A DNA stretch of 33,586 nt from Lachnospiraceae bacterium (GTDB lineage Bacteria; Bacillota_A; Clostridia; Lachnospirales; Lachnospiraceae): the NCBI GenBank assembly GCA_024691045.1, contig JAILOC010000051.1, forward strand, positions 1 to 33,586. Direction: 5' to 3'. The notes beneath the pieces are model-generated. The model ran no database searches and was not told where the DNA came from. It saw only the letters and a list, made by a program, of their open reading frames with translations. This document shows, piece after piece, positions 25,196-33,586 of this stretch (the stretch's first letter is position 1; each line of letters begins with the position of its first letter). The position numbers were made by a program, and so were the translations under genes.

Positions 25196-26419
25196 TCAGA
25201 TATTTGTCTTGACTACTTTGGGTCTGTAGCCCTCCTTTTCGAGGGCATCGATGATCTGGGTCTTATGCTCGGTTCCGAAGGCCTCGATCGTGATGCGGAG
25301 TTCGACCGCCGCATTTCTGTTGATCGAAACGAACTGGTTATGCTCGAGCTTGATGACGTTTCCACCCTGCTCCGCAAGAATACCGGAAACCTTGGCAAGC
25401 ATTCCGGGCTTGTCGGGAAGAAGTACGGATACAGTGAAGATCCTGTCTCTTGCGATAAGTCCGTTCTGTACAACGGAGCTCATGGTGATGACATCCATGT
25501 TGCCGCCCGAAAGTATCGATACAACCTTCTTGCCTTCAGCCTTCATATGCTTTAAAGCCGCAACGGTAAGAAGTCCGGAATTCTCAACGATCATCTTGTG
25601 ATTCTCGACCATATCGAGGAAGCACACAACAAGTTCGGAATCGGGAACGGTGATTATATCATCAAGATTCTGCTGCAGATAAGGGAAAAGCTTGTTTCCG
25701 GGAGTCTTTACCGCGGTACCGTCAGCAATGGTATTTACCCCGTCCAGAGTTACAACCTTGCCCGCATCGAACGATGCCTTAAGGCAGGCTGCTCCTTCGG
25801 GTTCAACACCGATAACCTTGATCTTGGGATTAAGGAGCTTGGCAAGTGTGGATACACCCGTTGCAAGTCCGCCTCCTCCGATGGGAACAAGGATATAGTC
25901 TACAAGAGGAAGCTCACGGACTATCTCCATAGCGATGGAACCCTGTCCGGTTGCAACTCTTAAATCGTCAAAAGGATGGATGAAGGTATATCCCTTCTCC
26001 TCAGCAAGTTCAAGAGCCTTTGCACATGCCTCATCATATACATCACCGTAAAGGATGACCTCAGCTCCGTAGCTCTTGGTACGGTTTACCTTGATAAGGG
26101 GAGTCGTAGTAGGCATGACTATGACAGCCTTTGCTCCGTATGCCTTTGCGGCATATGCAACGCCCTGTGCATGGTTACCTGCGGATGCTGTGATAAGTCC
26201 CTTTGCTCTCTCCTCATCGGAAAGAGTGCTTATCGTATAATAAGCTCCCCTTACCTTATATGCGCCGGTAAGCTGCATATTCTCAGGCTTGAGATAAACC
26301 TTGTTTCCCGTCTGATTCGAAAAGTATTCAGAATATACCAGTTTGGTATCTCTTACAACCTTTGATACAACTTCCGATGCTTCTTCAAAAGCATCAAGTG
26401 TAAGCATTTCCTTAGACAT
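25196..26419 (-). CDS. ilvA: Threonine ammonia-lyase (threonine dehydratase) with ACT domain
   Basis: 407 residues. PLP enzyme that deaminates threonine to 2-oxobutanoate, the first step towards isoleucine or threonine catabolism. PLP-binding Lys55 is in TGAYKVRGA; SAGNHAQGVA (79-88), the Gly-rich loop PIGGGGLATG and SILSGGN bind the cofactor phosphate or substrate. A single ACT domain (about 330-400; SVLLPDKPGMLAKVSGILAE) is of the short regulatory type, unlike the double ACT-like domain of E. coli IlvA, so allosteric behaviour may differ. It starts 3 bases after ftsY with GGAGT upstream, an unusual place inside the ftsY-ylxM-ffh series. Confidence 0.95.
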   Translation of the reverse strand: MSKEMLTLDAFEEASEVVSKVVRDTKLVYSEYFSNQTGNKVYLKPENMQLTGAYKVRGAYYTISTLSDEERAKGLITASAGNHAQGVAYAAKAYGAKAVIVMPTTTPLIKVNRTKSYGAEVILYGDVYDEACAKALELAEEKGYTFIHPFDDLRVATGQGSIAMEIVRELPLVDYILVPIGGGGLATGVSTLAKLLNPKIKVIGVEPEGAACLKASFDAGKVVTLDGVNTIADGTAVKTPGNKLFPYLQQNLDDIITVPDSELVVCFLDMVENHKMIVENSGLLTVAALKHMKAEGKKVVSILSGGNMDVITMSSVVQNGLIARDRIFTVSVLLPDKPGMLAKVSGILAEQGGNVIKLEHNQFVSINRNAAVELRITIEAFGTEHKTQIIDALEKEGYRPKVVKTNI

Positions 26420-26422
26420 TTT

Positions 26423-27496
26423 TTACTCCATATCAAAAATAGCTTTAACGAACGAATCGGCATCAAACTTCTGAAGATCTTCGATCTTCTCACCGACTCC
26501 GATATACTTAACCGGAATTCCCATCTGAGCCTGTATAGCTATAGCGATTCCGCCCTTAGCTGTTCCGTCCATCTTGGTAAGAATGATACCGGAAAGCGGT
26601 GCGGCTTCGTTGAATTCCTTCGCCTGGTTCAGTGCGTTCTGACCGGTTGTCGCATCAAGCACAAGAAGGTTTTCCCTGTGGGCCGCTTCAAATTCCCTGT
26701 CGATGACACGATTCATCTTCGCAAGCTCATCCATAAGGTTCTTCTTGTTGTGAAGCCTTCCTGCGGTATCGATAATAAGAACGTCAGTATTTCTGGCCCT
26801 TGCTGCGGTACATGCATCATATACAACCGATGCCGGGTCCTGTCCGTCCTTGCCTGTAACTATCGAAACTCCGCTTCTTTCGGCCCATATCTTGAGCTGG
26901 TCTTCCGCAGCAGCCCTGAATGTATCGGCTCCCGCAACGAGAACCTTTTTACCCATTGCAGAAAGCTTGGATGACAGTTTTCCGATGGTTGTAGTCTTTC
27001 CTACACCGTTTACTCCGATGACGAAAACTACGGAAGTCTTATTTTCGAAATCATATGCATTCTCCCCGGCTTCCATCCTTGTTCTGATGGATTCAATGAG
27101 AAGGTCTCTGCTCTCTGCACGGTTCTTGAGATGCTTTTCCTTAATCTTATCCCTGAGTTCATCAAGGATCTCTTCCGTAAGTATCGCACCAACATCTGCA
27201 CCGATAAGGAATTCCTCAAGCTCATCATAGAAATCGTCGTCGATCTCTGATGCGGTAAAGATAGAAGAAAGTCCGGCGGAAAAGTTCTCCCTGGTGCGTG
27301 CCATTCCGCTCTTAAGGCGTTCAAATAGAGCTTCCTTGTCTTCCTGTCCGAAGAGTCTTCCATCCACAGGAGTCTCCTCTTTAAGCTCTCTGGCTATAGG
27401 ATCCTTTTCTGCTTCATCGGCAATGGCTGAAAGCCTGGCCAGCGCTTCGGAGAAATCATTATTCTGTTGTTCTTTCTTTTTACCGAATAATGCCAT
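26423..27496 (-). CDS. ftsY: SRP receptor FtsY
   Basis: 357 residues. A short charged N-terminal A region (1-60), N domain (60-145), and GTPase with GVNGVGKTTT (161-170), DTAGRLHNKK and the TKMDGTAKGG segment; it ends with GVGEKIEDLQKFD, typical of FtsY. It docks the Ffh-ribosome complex at the membrane. It follows smc after 42 bases, as in Bacillus. The ATG 27496 has no strong ribosome binding site, and a small hairpin lies just upstream. It is followed 3 bases later by ilvA. Confidence 0.98.
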   Translation of the reverse strand: MALFGKKKEQQNNDFSEALARLSAIADEAEKDPIARELKEETPVDGRLFGQEDKEALFERLKSGMARTRENFSAGLSSIFTASEIDDDFYDELEEFLIGADVGAILTEEILDELRDKIKEKHLKNRAESRDLLIESIRTRMEAGENAYDFENKTSVVFVIGVNGVGKTTTIGKLSSKLSAMGKKVLVAGADTFRAAAEDQLKIWAERSGVSIVTGKDGQDPASVVYDACTAARARNTDVLIIDTAGRLHNKKNLMDELAKMNRVIDREFEAAHRENLLVLDATTGQNALNQAKEFNEAAPLSGIILTKMDGTAKGGIAIAIQAQMGIPVKYIGVGEKIEDLQKFDADSFVKAIFDME

Positions 27497-27508
27497 AAAT
27501 CAGTCAGT

Positions 27509-27527
27509 TGAAAGATGGTTTCTTTCA
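27509..27527 (-). repeat. Small hairpin in the smc-ftsY gap
   Basis: TGAAAGA, loop AACCA, TCTTTCA on the minus strand: a 7-bp AT-rich stem 12 bases before the ftsY ATG. It is too weak and without a T-run for a terminator, but it lies where a ribosome binding site would normally be, so it may lower ftsY initiation. Confidence 0.4.
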
Positions 27528-27538
27528 CTTATGTAATA

Positions 27539-30500
27539 TTAATTGTCGAGATCGGCTTCGATGAGGTTGACGGCTACCTGTGAGGATACGCCCTTCTCCT
27601 GCATCGTGATTCCGTAAAGTCTGTCTACCTCGTTCATGGTACCTCTTCTGTGAGTGATAACGATGAACTGGGTATTCTTGGTAAGCTTGTGCAGATACTT
27701 AGCAAATCTGCCTACGTTGTTTTCATCGAGCGCAGCTTCAATCTCGTCGAGGAGAGCGAAGGGCGAAGGCTTGAGGTTCTGAATCGCAAAGAGAAGTGCG
27801 ATTGCGGAAAGAGCCTTCTCACCACCGGAAAGCTGCATCATGTTCTGAAGTTTCTTGCCGGGAGGCTGTGCCGAAATATTAATGCCGCATTCAAGGATAT
27901 CCTCATCATCCTGGAGGGTGAGAGTTCCCTTACCTCCTCCGAAGAGTTCCCTGAATACCTTGTCATATTCTTCGTTGATGAGAGCAAACTTCTCTGAGAA
28001 CTGTGCTCTCATATTGTCATCGAGTTCTTCGATTATCTTCTTGAGAGTATCGGCAGCTTCGATCAGATCGTCATGCTGGGTCTTCATAGATTCGTATCTT
28101 GCGGATACTTCCTTGAATTCCTCGATAGCTCCGACGTTGACATCGCCGAGCTTCTTGATCTTGTCCCTTACCTCTGCGGCATCGCGCTTGAGTACTGTAA
28201 GATCATTGAGTGATTCATCCCTCATCTCCGCAGCCTGGCTGAGTGTTATCTCATACTCCTGCCACATATAATTGATGCGGATCTCCATGGTCTCGTTAGC
28301 CTTATCTCTCTGAGTGGTAAGACGGTTGACCTCTTTATCGAGAGATGACATCTTCTCCTGGAGTTTCTCTGTGGTATCGAAGAAGCCCTTCTGCTTATTG
28401 GAAAGCTCTTCCTTCTTGGAAAGTGAGTTCTTGAGAAGCTCTGCGGACTTTTCCTGCTCCTCATAGGAAGCTTCTATGGTCTTCCTTATCTCTTCGATCT
28501 GAACCTCCTTCTCGGAGATCGCGGTATTATTGGACTCGATCGAGGTGTTGAGATTCTCGAGTTCGGAATTTGCATTCTCGAGGGATTCCTCTACACGGGT
28601 CAGGTTAGCCTGCTTGAAGTCCTTGGCCTGCTTCATCTTCTGGACTTCGACTTCCCATTCGTTCACGCGTGCTGCCGCTTCAGACTCAACAGCCTGCTTA
28701 TCCTTAAGTATCTCATTCAGATCGGCTTCTTCTTCACGGAGTCTCTTTTCGTTCTTCTCGGATTCCTGAAGGATCTCGGCAGCCTCATCTCGTGCATTTG
28801 CTGCCTGAACGATCTCTTTTTCGATATCTGCCTGTTCCTGCTTGAGGTTTACTGCATTTTCGCTCTCTTCATTGAATCTGTCACGCTCCGACTGAAGTGA
28901 AAGTCTTGCGGTATTCTGCTCGATGACCTTGTTCTGAACCTCGAGCTTAAGTTTATCGAGTTCGGTCCTGGAGGTATTTCTGTTCTCCCTGATCTCCTCG
29001 ATATCCTTCTGAGCCTTCTCGATATCGGCGGAAAGCTTTGCAACCTTTTTCTTAAGATCACCTATCTCACGGCTTTTTCCGAGGAAGTTGGAATTGTTCT
29101 TGAATGCACCGCCGCTTATGGAACCGCCGGGCATAAGAAGTTCGCCTTCGAGAGTGACGACTCTGAGGGTATAATTAAACTTCCTTGCGGCCTTGGTCGC
29201 ATTGTCCATGTTGTCGGCGACAATGAACCTGCCGAGAAGGAATTTGATGATCTCTTCGTATTCCTTGTCGGTCTCTACAAGATTGCTCGCAAGACCGAGC
29301 ATACCCTTTTCATTAAGAGCATCCTTGGCCTTGAGCTCCTCCGGTTTTCTGACACTGTCCATGGGAAGGAATGTAGCTCTTCCGAGTTTGCCCTCTTTCA
29401 GGAAAGTGATCATCTTCTTGGCGGTAGCTTCATCCTTGGTTACGATGTTCTGGATATTTCCGCCGAGCGCAGTCTCAATGGCTGTCTCGAACTTATTCTC
29501 AACCTTGATGATATCGGCAACAACACCGATGATGCCGGGATTGGATGCCTTCTGCTCCATTATCTTTTTAACGGAGTTACCGTATCCTTCATATGCTTCG
29601 GCGATATCCTGAAGTGCCTGATATCTGGAATTCTCTTTATGATACTCTTCCTGAAGGCTTCTTAATTCCTCGTCTCTGCTTGTAAGCTTTGATCTGTAAT
29701 CGCTGACCTTGAACTCGAGATCGGATACATTCTTGTTCATCTCGGCAATCTCGGCGCTTACCTTCTCAAATGCCTCCTCGAACTGCTTTATGGTATCCTC
29801 TCTGGCTTCCTCGTCAGAACGTGCCCTTAAGAGCTTGCTCTGGAGTTCTGCCTTTCTGAGTTCGATCTGCTGCATGACGGCATCGTAATGGCTGAGTCGT
29901 CCCTGGATCTCGGAACGCTTCTTGAGTTCGTCCATTATGCCGGCAGCATGTTCTTCTATTTTAGTATTGAGTTCCTGGATCTCTTCCTGTGCCTTATCGA
30001 GAGCTTCCTTTCTCTGAGCGGCTTCGTTCTCTACCTTCTGTGCCTGCTCTTCTTCACTCTCCGAATCAGCAAGGATGGAATCCTTTTCAGTCTGGTACTT
30101 AACGATCTCCCCAAGGAGTGCTTCCTTTCTTTCGGAGAAATGAATGATATTATCCTTGCTGGAATTGATCTGTTCCTTCAAAAGCTCAATGGAACTTTCA
30201 AGCTTCTGTCTGTTGGAATCAGCACCGGTAACAAGCTCTCTTGCCTTCTCGATCGCTTCCTCAAGATCCTCCATCTCAAGGCGGACTGAGTTGTAGTCGT
30301 CCTTTACCTTCTCATATTCATCTGTGGTTCCCTCAAGATCCCTGGAAGCGACATCAAGCCTTGCCTGAAGATCGGCAGCTGCTTTTCTGAGTGATTCATT
30401 TTCAAGGAGGAACGAATTGACATCGATGGTCTTGAGTTCTTCCTTATATTTGAGCCATTCCTTGGCCTTGGCGGACTGTCTTTCGAGAGGTCCTATCTGA

Positions 30501-31099
30501 CGCTCGAGCTCAGAAAGGATATCATTTACCCTGACAAGGTTATTCTGCTCGTTATCAAGCTTTTTGAGAGCTGCGTTCTTACGGTATTTGAACTTAACGA
30601 TACCTGCGGCTTCATCGAAAAGCTCTCTTCTTTCTTCGGGCTTACCCGAAAGGATCTTGTCGATCTGACCCTGTCCGATGATGGAGTAGCCTTCCTTACC
30701 GATACCGGTATCAAAAAAAAGCTCATTTACATCCTTGAGCCTGCAGGGAGAACCGTTGAGCAGATACTCGCTTTCACCCGAACGGTAAAGCCTTCTTGCA
30801 ACGGTTACTTCTTCATATGAAATATTTAATGCATGATCGGAATTGTCGAGAGTGATCGCAACATATGCATAGCTGAGCGGCTTTCTGGTCTGTGTACCGG
30901 AAAAGATGACATCCTGCATGGAACCGCCGCGCAGACTCTTTACACTCTGCTCACCGAGAACCCATCTTACGGCATCGGCTATATTACTCTTACCCGAACC
31001 GTTGGGACCTACGATACCTGTTACGCCCTCATGGAACTGAAGAACAGTCTTCTGTGCAAAAGACTTGAATCCGTGAATTTCAATACTCTTAAGAAACAT
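27539..31099 (-). CDS. smc: Chromosome segregation SMC protein
   Basis: 1186 residues, full length. N-terminal head with GPNGSGKSN (31-39) and the LRGG loop; a coiled coil (about 170-500); the hinge (about 515-665) with GIIGVVADIIKVENKFETAIE and the glycine-rich LLMPGGSISGGAF; a second coiled coil; and a C-terminal head with LSGGEKALSAIALLFA and the Walker B FALLDEIEAALD. Forms the condensin core with ScpA and ScpB, which are not in the window. The ATG at 31099 overlaps the rnc stop by one base and has AGGAG upstream. The rnc-smc-ftsY order is conserved in Firmicutes. Confidence 0.98.
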   Translation of the reverse strand: MFLKSIEIHGFKSFAQKTVLQFHEGVTGIVGPNGSGKSNIADAVRWVLGEQSVKSLRGGSMQDVIFSGTQTRKPLSYAYVAITLDNSDHALNISYEEVTVARRLYRSGESEYLLNGSPCRLKDVNELFFDTGIGKEGYSIIGQGQIDKILSGKPEERRELFDEAAGIVKFKYRKNAALKKLDNEQNNLVRVNDILSELERQIGPLERQSAKAKEWLKYKEELKTIDVNSFLLENESLRKAAADLQARLDVASRDLEGTTDEYEKVKDDYNSVRLEMEDLEEAIEKARELVTGADSNRQKLESSIELLKEQINSSKDNIIHFSERKEALLGEIVKYQTEKDSILADSESEEEQAQKVENEAAQRKEALDKAQEEIQELNTKIEEHAAGIMDELKKRSEIQGRLSHYDAVMQQIELRKAELQSKLLRARSDEEAREDTIKQFEEAFEKVSAEIAEMNKNVSDLEFKVSDYRSKLTSRDEELRSLQEEYHKENSRYQALQDIAEAYEGYGNSVKKIMEQKASNPGIIGVVADIIKVENKFETAIETALGGNIQNIVTKDEATAKKMITFLKEGKLGRATFLPMDSVRKPEELKAKDALNEKGMLGLASNLVETDKEYEEIIKFLLGRFIVADNMDNATKAARKFNYTLRVVTLEGELLMPGGSISGGAFKNNSNFLGKSREIGDLKKKVAKLSADIEKAQKDIEEIRENRNTSRTELDKLKLEVQNKVIEQNTARLSLQSERDRFNEESENAVNLKQEQADIEKEIVQAANARDEAAEILQESEKNEKRLREEEADLNEILKDKQAVESEAAARVNEWEVEVQKMKQAKDFKQANLTRVEESLENANSELENLNTSIESNNTAISEKEVQIEEIRKTIEASYEEQEKSAELLKNSLSKKEELSNKQKGFFDTTEKLQEKMSSLDKEVNRLTTQRDKANETMEIRINYMWQEYEITLSQAAEMRDESLNDLTVLKRDAAEVRDKIKKLGDVNVGAIEEFKEVSARYESMKTQHDDLIEAADTLKKIIEELDDNMRAQFSEKFALINEEYDKVFRELFGGGKGTLTLQDDEDILECGINISAQPPGKKLQNMMQLSGGEKALSAIALLFAIQNLKPSPFALLDEIEAALDENNVGRFAKYLHKLTKNTQFIVITHRRGTMNEVDRLYGITMQEKGVSSQVAVNLIEADLDN

Positions 31100-31788
31100 T
31101 AAAAACTCCTGACTTTGATCAATGCGTTATATGCAGCTTCCTGCTGTGATGCTTTCTTGCTGCGTCCGCATCCCTCGGAAACAACCTCACCACCGATCAG
31201 GACTTTGGATCTGAAGATCTTTTCATTTCCCTCCCCCGTCTCTTCTTCGGTGATATATTCAAGTTCTTTTTTCAGATTCTTGGCAACGAATTCCTGAAGG
31301 TTACTCTTCGAATCAAAAAAGAGCTGTTTACTTTCAAGATCTGACAGAATAAATCTGTTGATGAATTTCTTAGCTTCATCAAAACCGCCGTCAAGGAATA
31401 TCGCTCCTATAATGGCTTCCATAACATCCGAGATGATACTGTCCCTTTCTCTTCCTCCGGTTCTCTCCTCGCCTTTTCCGAGTCTTATGAATGAACCGAG
31501 TCTGATATCCCGTGCACAAAAAGCAAGGGAAGGCTCACATACCATGGAAGCCCTTATCTTGGATAATTCTCCTTCTTTCTTTTCGGGAAATCCCGAATAC
31601 AGAAACTCACTGCTTACGGCTTCAAGAACTGCATCACCAAGAAACTCAAGTCTCTCGTAGTCCTTCGTTTTTCCGATAAGCTGTTCGTTACAGAATGACG
31701 AATGAGTGAGAGCCTGGATTAACAGCTCGGTATTTCTGAACGTGTAGCCTATAAGGCTTTGCAGTTCCTGACAAACTTGATCGTCCAT
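31099..31788 (-). CDS. rnc: Ribonuclease III
   Basis: 229 residues. Cuts double-stranded RNA, including rRNA precursors. The catalytic domain has the signature ERLEFLGDAVLEAV (45-58; E48, D52) and DVMEAIIGAIFLDGG; a double-stranded RNA-binding domain fills about 155-227 and ends with KKASQQEAAYNALIKV. The ATG 31788 has GGAG eight bases upstream. A 107-base rod-like hairpin sits between acpP and this gene, a natural candidate for self-cleavage and autoregulation as known for rnc in other bacteria. Confidence 0.98.
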   Translation of the reverse strand: MDDQVCQELQSLIGYTFRNTELLIQALTHSSFCNEQLIGKTKDYERLEFLGDAVLEAVSSEFLYSGFPEKKEGELSKIRASMVCEPSLAFCARDIRLGSFIRLGKGEERTGGRERDSIISDVMEAIIGAIFLDGGFDEAKKFINRFILSDLESKQLFFDSKSNLQEFVAKNLKKELEYITEEETGEGNEKIFRSKVLIGGEVVSEGCGRSKKASQQEAAYNALIKVRSF

Positions 31789-31808
31789 ATTCTTTTCTCC
31801 ATAAAATA

Positions 31809-31915
31809 TCCCGAGAGGTTACTGATCACAGGGCAACCCTTCTTCATATGCGCTTTTGCGAAAGCGCACTGAAAAATAAGGTATTGCCCGCAATGACAGG
31901 CTTCACCTTTCGGGA
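31809..31915 (-). ncRNA. Long imperfect hairpin upstream of rnc (candidate RNase III autoregulatory leader)
   Basis: In the minus-strand RNA nearly the whole acpP-rnc gap can fold into one rod. From outside in: TCCCGAAAGG (31906-31915) with CCTCTCGGGA (31809-31818), one mismatch; CTGTCA with TGATCAG, one bulge; GGGCAA with TTGCCC; CCTT with AAGG; TTTTTCA with TGAAGAA; and a perfect 8-bp end stem TGCGCTTT/AAAGCGCA with loop CGCA. No SRP RNA or tmRNA consensus is present. It could be a leader cut by RNase III or a palindromic repeat element. Confidence 0.6.
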
Positions 31916-31935
31916 CGTTTATTACAGATAAATGA

Positions 31936-32175
31936 TCAGTCGCCGGAAGAAAGAGCGTTCTTGATCATCTCTACAGCTTCACCTACAGTAGAGATCTTCT
32001 CAGCACTCTCCTCAGGGATCTTGATATCGAAAGCATCTTCAAGGCCCATAATGATCTGATAAACATCAAGAGAATCAGCACCAAGATCATCTGTAAATGT
32101 AGACTGAAGGGTGATCTCCTCGGGATCTACATTGAGTACCTCTGCGATGATTGTCTTTAACTTCTCGAATTCCAT
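31936..32175 (-). CDS. acpP: Acyl carrier protein
   Basis: 79 residues from ATG 32175, which has AAGGAGG eight bases upstream; the TTG further up lies inside that site and is not a start. Carries growing acyl chains on phosphopantetheine attached to Ser35 in [11 protein letters not shown]. Four-helix protein with the acidic recognition helix 2 ([13 protein letters not shown]). It is placed between plsX and rnc, as in many bacteria, though the fabD and fabG genes often found between plsX and acpP are missing. Confidence 0.98.
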   Translation of the reverse strand: MEFEKLKTIIAEVLNVDPEEITLQSTFTDDLGADSLDVYQIIMGLEDAFDIKIPEESAEKISTVGEAVEMIKNALSSGD

Positions 32176-32196
32176 AAATAAAGCCTCCTTCAAAAC

Positions 32197-33213
32197 TTAT
32201 ATATCTGATGAAATACTGAACATTTCCTTAATATCATTGTTGATATTCTGTTCGGCAAAAAGCTTGCATTGCAGGATCGAATTGCATATCGGAGCTGACT
32301 TGCTCGATCCGTGTGTCTTGACTAAAAGTCCGTTACAGCCAAGAAGCGGTGCTCCGCCGTACTGATCGGTATCATATGCCCTGAGCGTCTCCTTTAAAGC
32401 GGGTTTAGCAAGGAGCGCACCTATCTTGCTCTTGGTCGATGACAGAAATGCCTTCTTCATAGACTTCATGAGAGCGGTTCCGACGCCTTCGTACATCTTG
32501 AGGATGACGTTTCCGACAAATGCCTCGCAGACAACGACATCCGCAGCTCCGTAGGGAATATCCCTTGCCTCCACACTTCCGATGAAATTGATCTCGGGAG
32601 TTGCTTTCAAAAGAGGGAAGGTTTCCTTAACAAGTGCATTTCCCTTCTCTTCCTCGGCACCTATATTTACGATGCCGACCCTGGGTCTTTCTATGCCGCA
32701 TGCTTTCTTAACATATGCGGAGCCGATCTTCGCAAACTGTACCAGCTGCGAAGGTCTTGCATCAACATTGGCACCGCAGTCGAGCAGAAGACATCTTCCG
32801 TCGATTGTCGGAATAAAAGGAGCAAGGGGAGGTCTTTCGACGCCCTTTATCCTTCCTACTATTATCTGGCCGCCTACAAGGAAAGCACCTGTGCTTCCTG
32901 CGGTAACAAGAGCATCACATTTTCCTTCCTTTACCATATACATGCATTTGACAAGGGAGGAATCCTTCTTGGTCCTGACTGCCATAACGGGAGGCTCCGC
33001 CATCTCGATGACTTCAGAAGCATGTATAACTTCAATGCGGTCGGGATCATATGTATATTTGGAAAGTTCGGCACGTACCTGATCCTCGATACCAACAAGA
33101 TGTATCTTGATACCGGGTGCTTTTTCCAGCGCTTCAATACATCCTTTTACAACTTCAGCGGGTGCATTGTCACCGCCCATAGCATCTACAGCTATATTTA
33201 CCTTATCAGCCAT
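32197..33213 (-). CDS. plsX: Phosphate acyltransferase PlsX
   Basis: 338 residues. Converts acyl-ACP to acyl phosphate, which PlsY (also in this window) uses to acylate glycerol 3-phosphate. It begins VNIAVDAMGGDNAPAEVVKG, the family N-terminus, and has VTAGSTGAFLVGG, LLDCGANVD, NIGAEEEKGN and LGCNGLLVKTHGSS. The ATG 33213 has GAGGAGAG upstream. A promoter is visible about 30-60 bases ahead, after the rpmF terminator, so plsX-acpP-rnc-smc may form its own transcript. acpP follows after 21 bases. Confidence 0.98.
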   Translation of the reverse strand: MADKVNIAVDAMGGDNAPAEVVKGCIEALEKAPGIKIHLVGIEDQVRAELSKYTYDPDRIEVIHASEVIEMAEPPVMAVRTKKDSSLVKCMYMVKEGKCDALVTAGSTGAFLVGGQIIVGRIKGVERPPLAPFIPTIDGRCLLLDCGANVDARPSQLVQFAKIGSAYVKKACGIERPRVGIVNIGAEEEKGNALVKETFPLLKATPEINFIGSVEARDIPYGAADVVVCEAFVGNVILKMYEGVGTALMKSMKKAFLSSTKSKIGALLAKPALKETLRAYDTDQYGGAPLLGCNGLLVKTHGSSKSAPICNSILQCKLFAEQNINNDIKEMFSISSDI

Positions 33214-33244
33214 AAGCTCTCCTCACATAAAAATACCAAAATTA

Positions 33245-33273
33245 AATATACTAGGACAAAATACAAAAATCAA
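33245..33273 (-). promoter_or_regulatory. Promoter for plsX-acpP
   Basis: Minus strand: -35 TTGATT (33268-33273, 4/6), 17-base spacer, -10 TATATT (33245-33250, 5/6). The -35 overlaps a short palindrome AAATC-GGTT-GATTT, which could bind a lipid regulator, but I do not recognise a FapR or FabT box. Confidence 0.6.
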
Positions 33274-33332
33274 CCGATTTAGACAGTATTATTATGCATT
33301 ACAACTGCTTTTTTTCTGACTATTCCGGGCAC

Positions 33333-33365
33333 AACAAAAACAGAGCATTGCAAACAGCAATGCCC
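33333..33365 (-). terminator. Rho-independent terminator after rpmF
   Basis: Minus strand: GGGCATTGC, loop TGTTT, GCAATGCTC (one G-T pair), followed by TGTTTTTGTT. It starts 28 bases after the rpmF stop and separates it from plsX. Confidence 0.85.
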
Positions 33366-33393
33366 TGCATTAAGCGGTACATTTAAAAATGGA

Positions 33394-33573
33394 TCAGTCG
33401 GTCTCTACGATCTGCTTCTTGTTGTAAGAACCGCAGTTCTTGCAAACTCTGTGAGGAACCATAAGGCTTCCGCACTTGCTGCACTTTACGAGAGTGGGAG
33501 CAGTCATCTTCCAGTTAGCTCTTCTCTGATCTCTGTGACCTTTGGATGATTTATTCTTAGGGCAAATGGACAT
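33394..33573 (-). CDS. rpmF: Ribosomal protein L32
   Basis: 59 residues from ATG 33573, seven bases after GGAGGT; the GTG at 33582 overlaps the ribosome binding site and is not used. It has the L32 N-terminus (CPKNKSSKGHRDQRRANW) and a complete zinc ribbon, CSKC and CKNC. Firmicutes may also carry a zinc-free L32; this is the zinc-binding type. It precedes plsX, a common arrangement, but with its own terminator between them. Its promoter would lie beyond the right edge. Confidence 0.97.
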   Translation of the reverse strand: MSICPKNKSSKGHRDQRRANWKMTAPTLVKCSKCGSLMVPHRVCKNCGSYNKKQIVETD

Positions 33574-33586
33574 TTGAAACACCTCC

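Noticed and set aside
31809..31915. SRP (4.5S) RNA or 6S RNA in the acpP-rnc gap, suggested by its rod shape
   Set aside because: The conserved SRP loop with GGAA and the AGCAG side are absent, and the end loop is CGCA. The rod is also much shorter than 6S RNA and lacks its central bubble.

Overview
The window looks like chromosomal DNA of a low-to-mid GC Firmicute, most probably a clostridial Lachnospiraceae relative (Butyrivibrio/Roseburia-like). The evidence is the conserved Gram-positive gene order, strong GGAGG ribosome binding sites, sigma-A type promoters, a ylqG/ylqH-like pair next to rnhB, and protein sequences of clostridial character. This placement is inferred from gene content and style; there is no marker RNA in the window. 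All 33 genes I support lie on the minus strand, so transcription runs from high to low coordinates. I saw no tRNA, rRNA, CRISPR array, insertion sequence or gene-free stretch above 300 bases.

Right end, in transcription order (33573 to 20460): rpmF (L32), terminator, promoter, plsX, acpP, a long rod-like hairpin, rnc, smc, ftsY, ilvA, then a promoter buried in a 26-bp palindrome, ylxM, ffh, rpsP, khpA, rimM, trmD (with an unexplained 170-residue C-terminal extension), then a palindrome/promoter/leader region and rplS, closed by a strong terminator. This is the classic lipid initiation / RNase III / SMC / SRP / S16-RimM-TrmD-L19 block of Firmicutes, with ilvA inserted and fabD/fabG absent.

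Middle (20401 to 14338): a new promoter starts a tightly packed operon: a diverged signal peptidase I paralogue, rbgA (ylqF), an intact lepB, rnhB, a FliK-like ylqG, a stand-alone FlhB C-domain (ylqH), yraN, and an OmpR-type response regulator with a large multi-pass histidine kinase. Many of these genes overlap by 1-4 bases or abut.

Left part (11633 to 1): after a hairpin and an extended -10 promoter come an unusually long prs, a PDZ-radical SAM DUF512 protein, der, plsY and gpsA. Overlapping the 3' end of gpsA is the most unusual region. It holds a degenerate histidine kinase that has lost its phosphoacceptor His and ends inside a would-be HPt domain, a membrane hybrid kinase with HisKA, receiver, pseudo-receiver and HPt but no ATPase domain, a response regulator made of a pseudo-receiver plus a canonical receiver, a MoxR-type AAA ATPase, and the start of a CoxE-like VWA protein cut by the window edge. 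No DNA-binding output domain is visible in the group. My inference is that it is a phosphorelay that takes phosphate in trans and acts on the MoxR/VWA chaperone pair. This is the best candidate here for an undescribed system.
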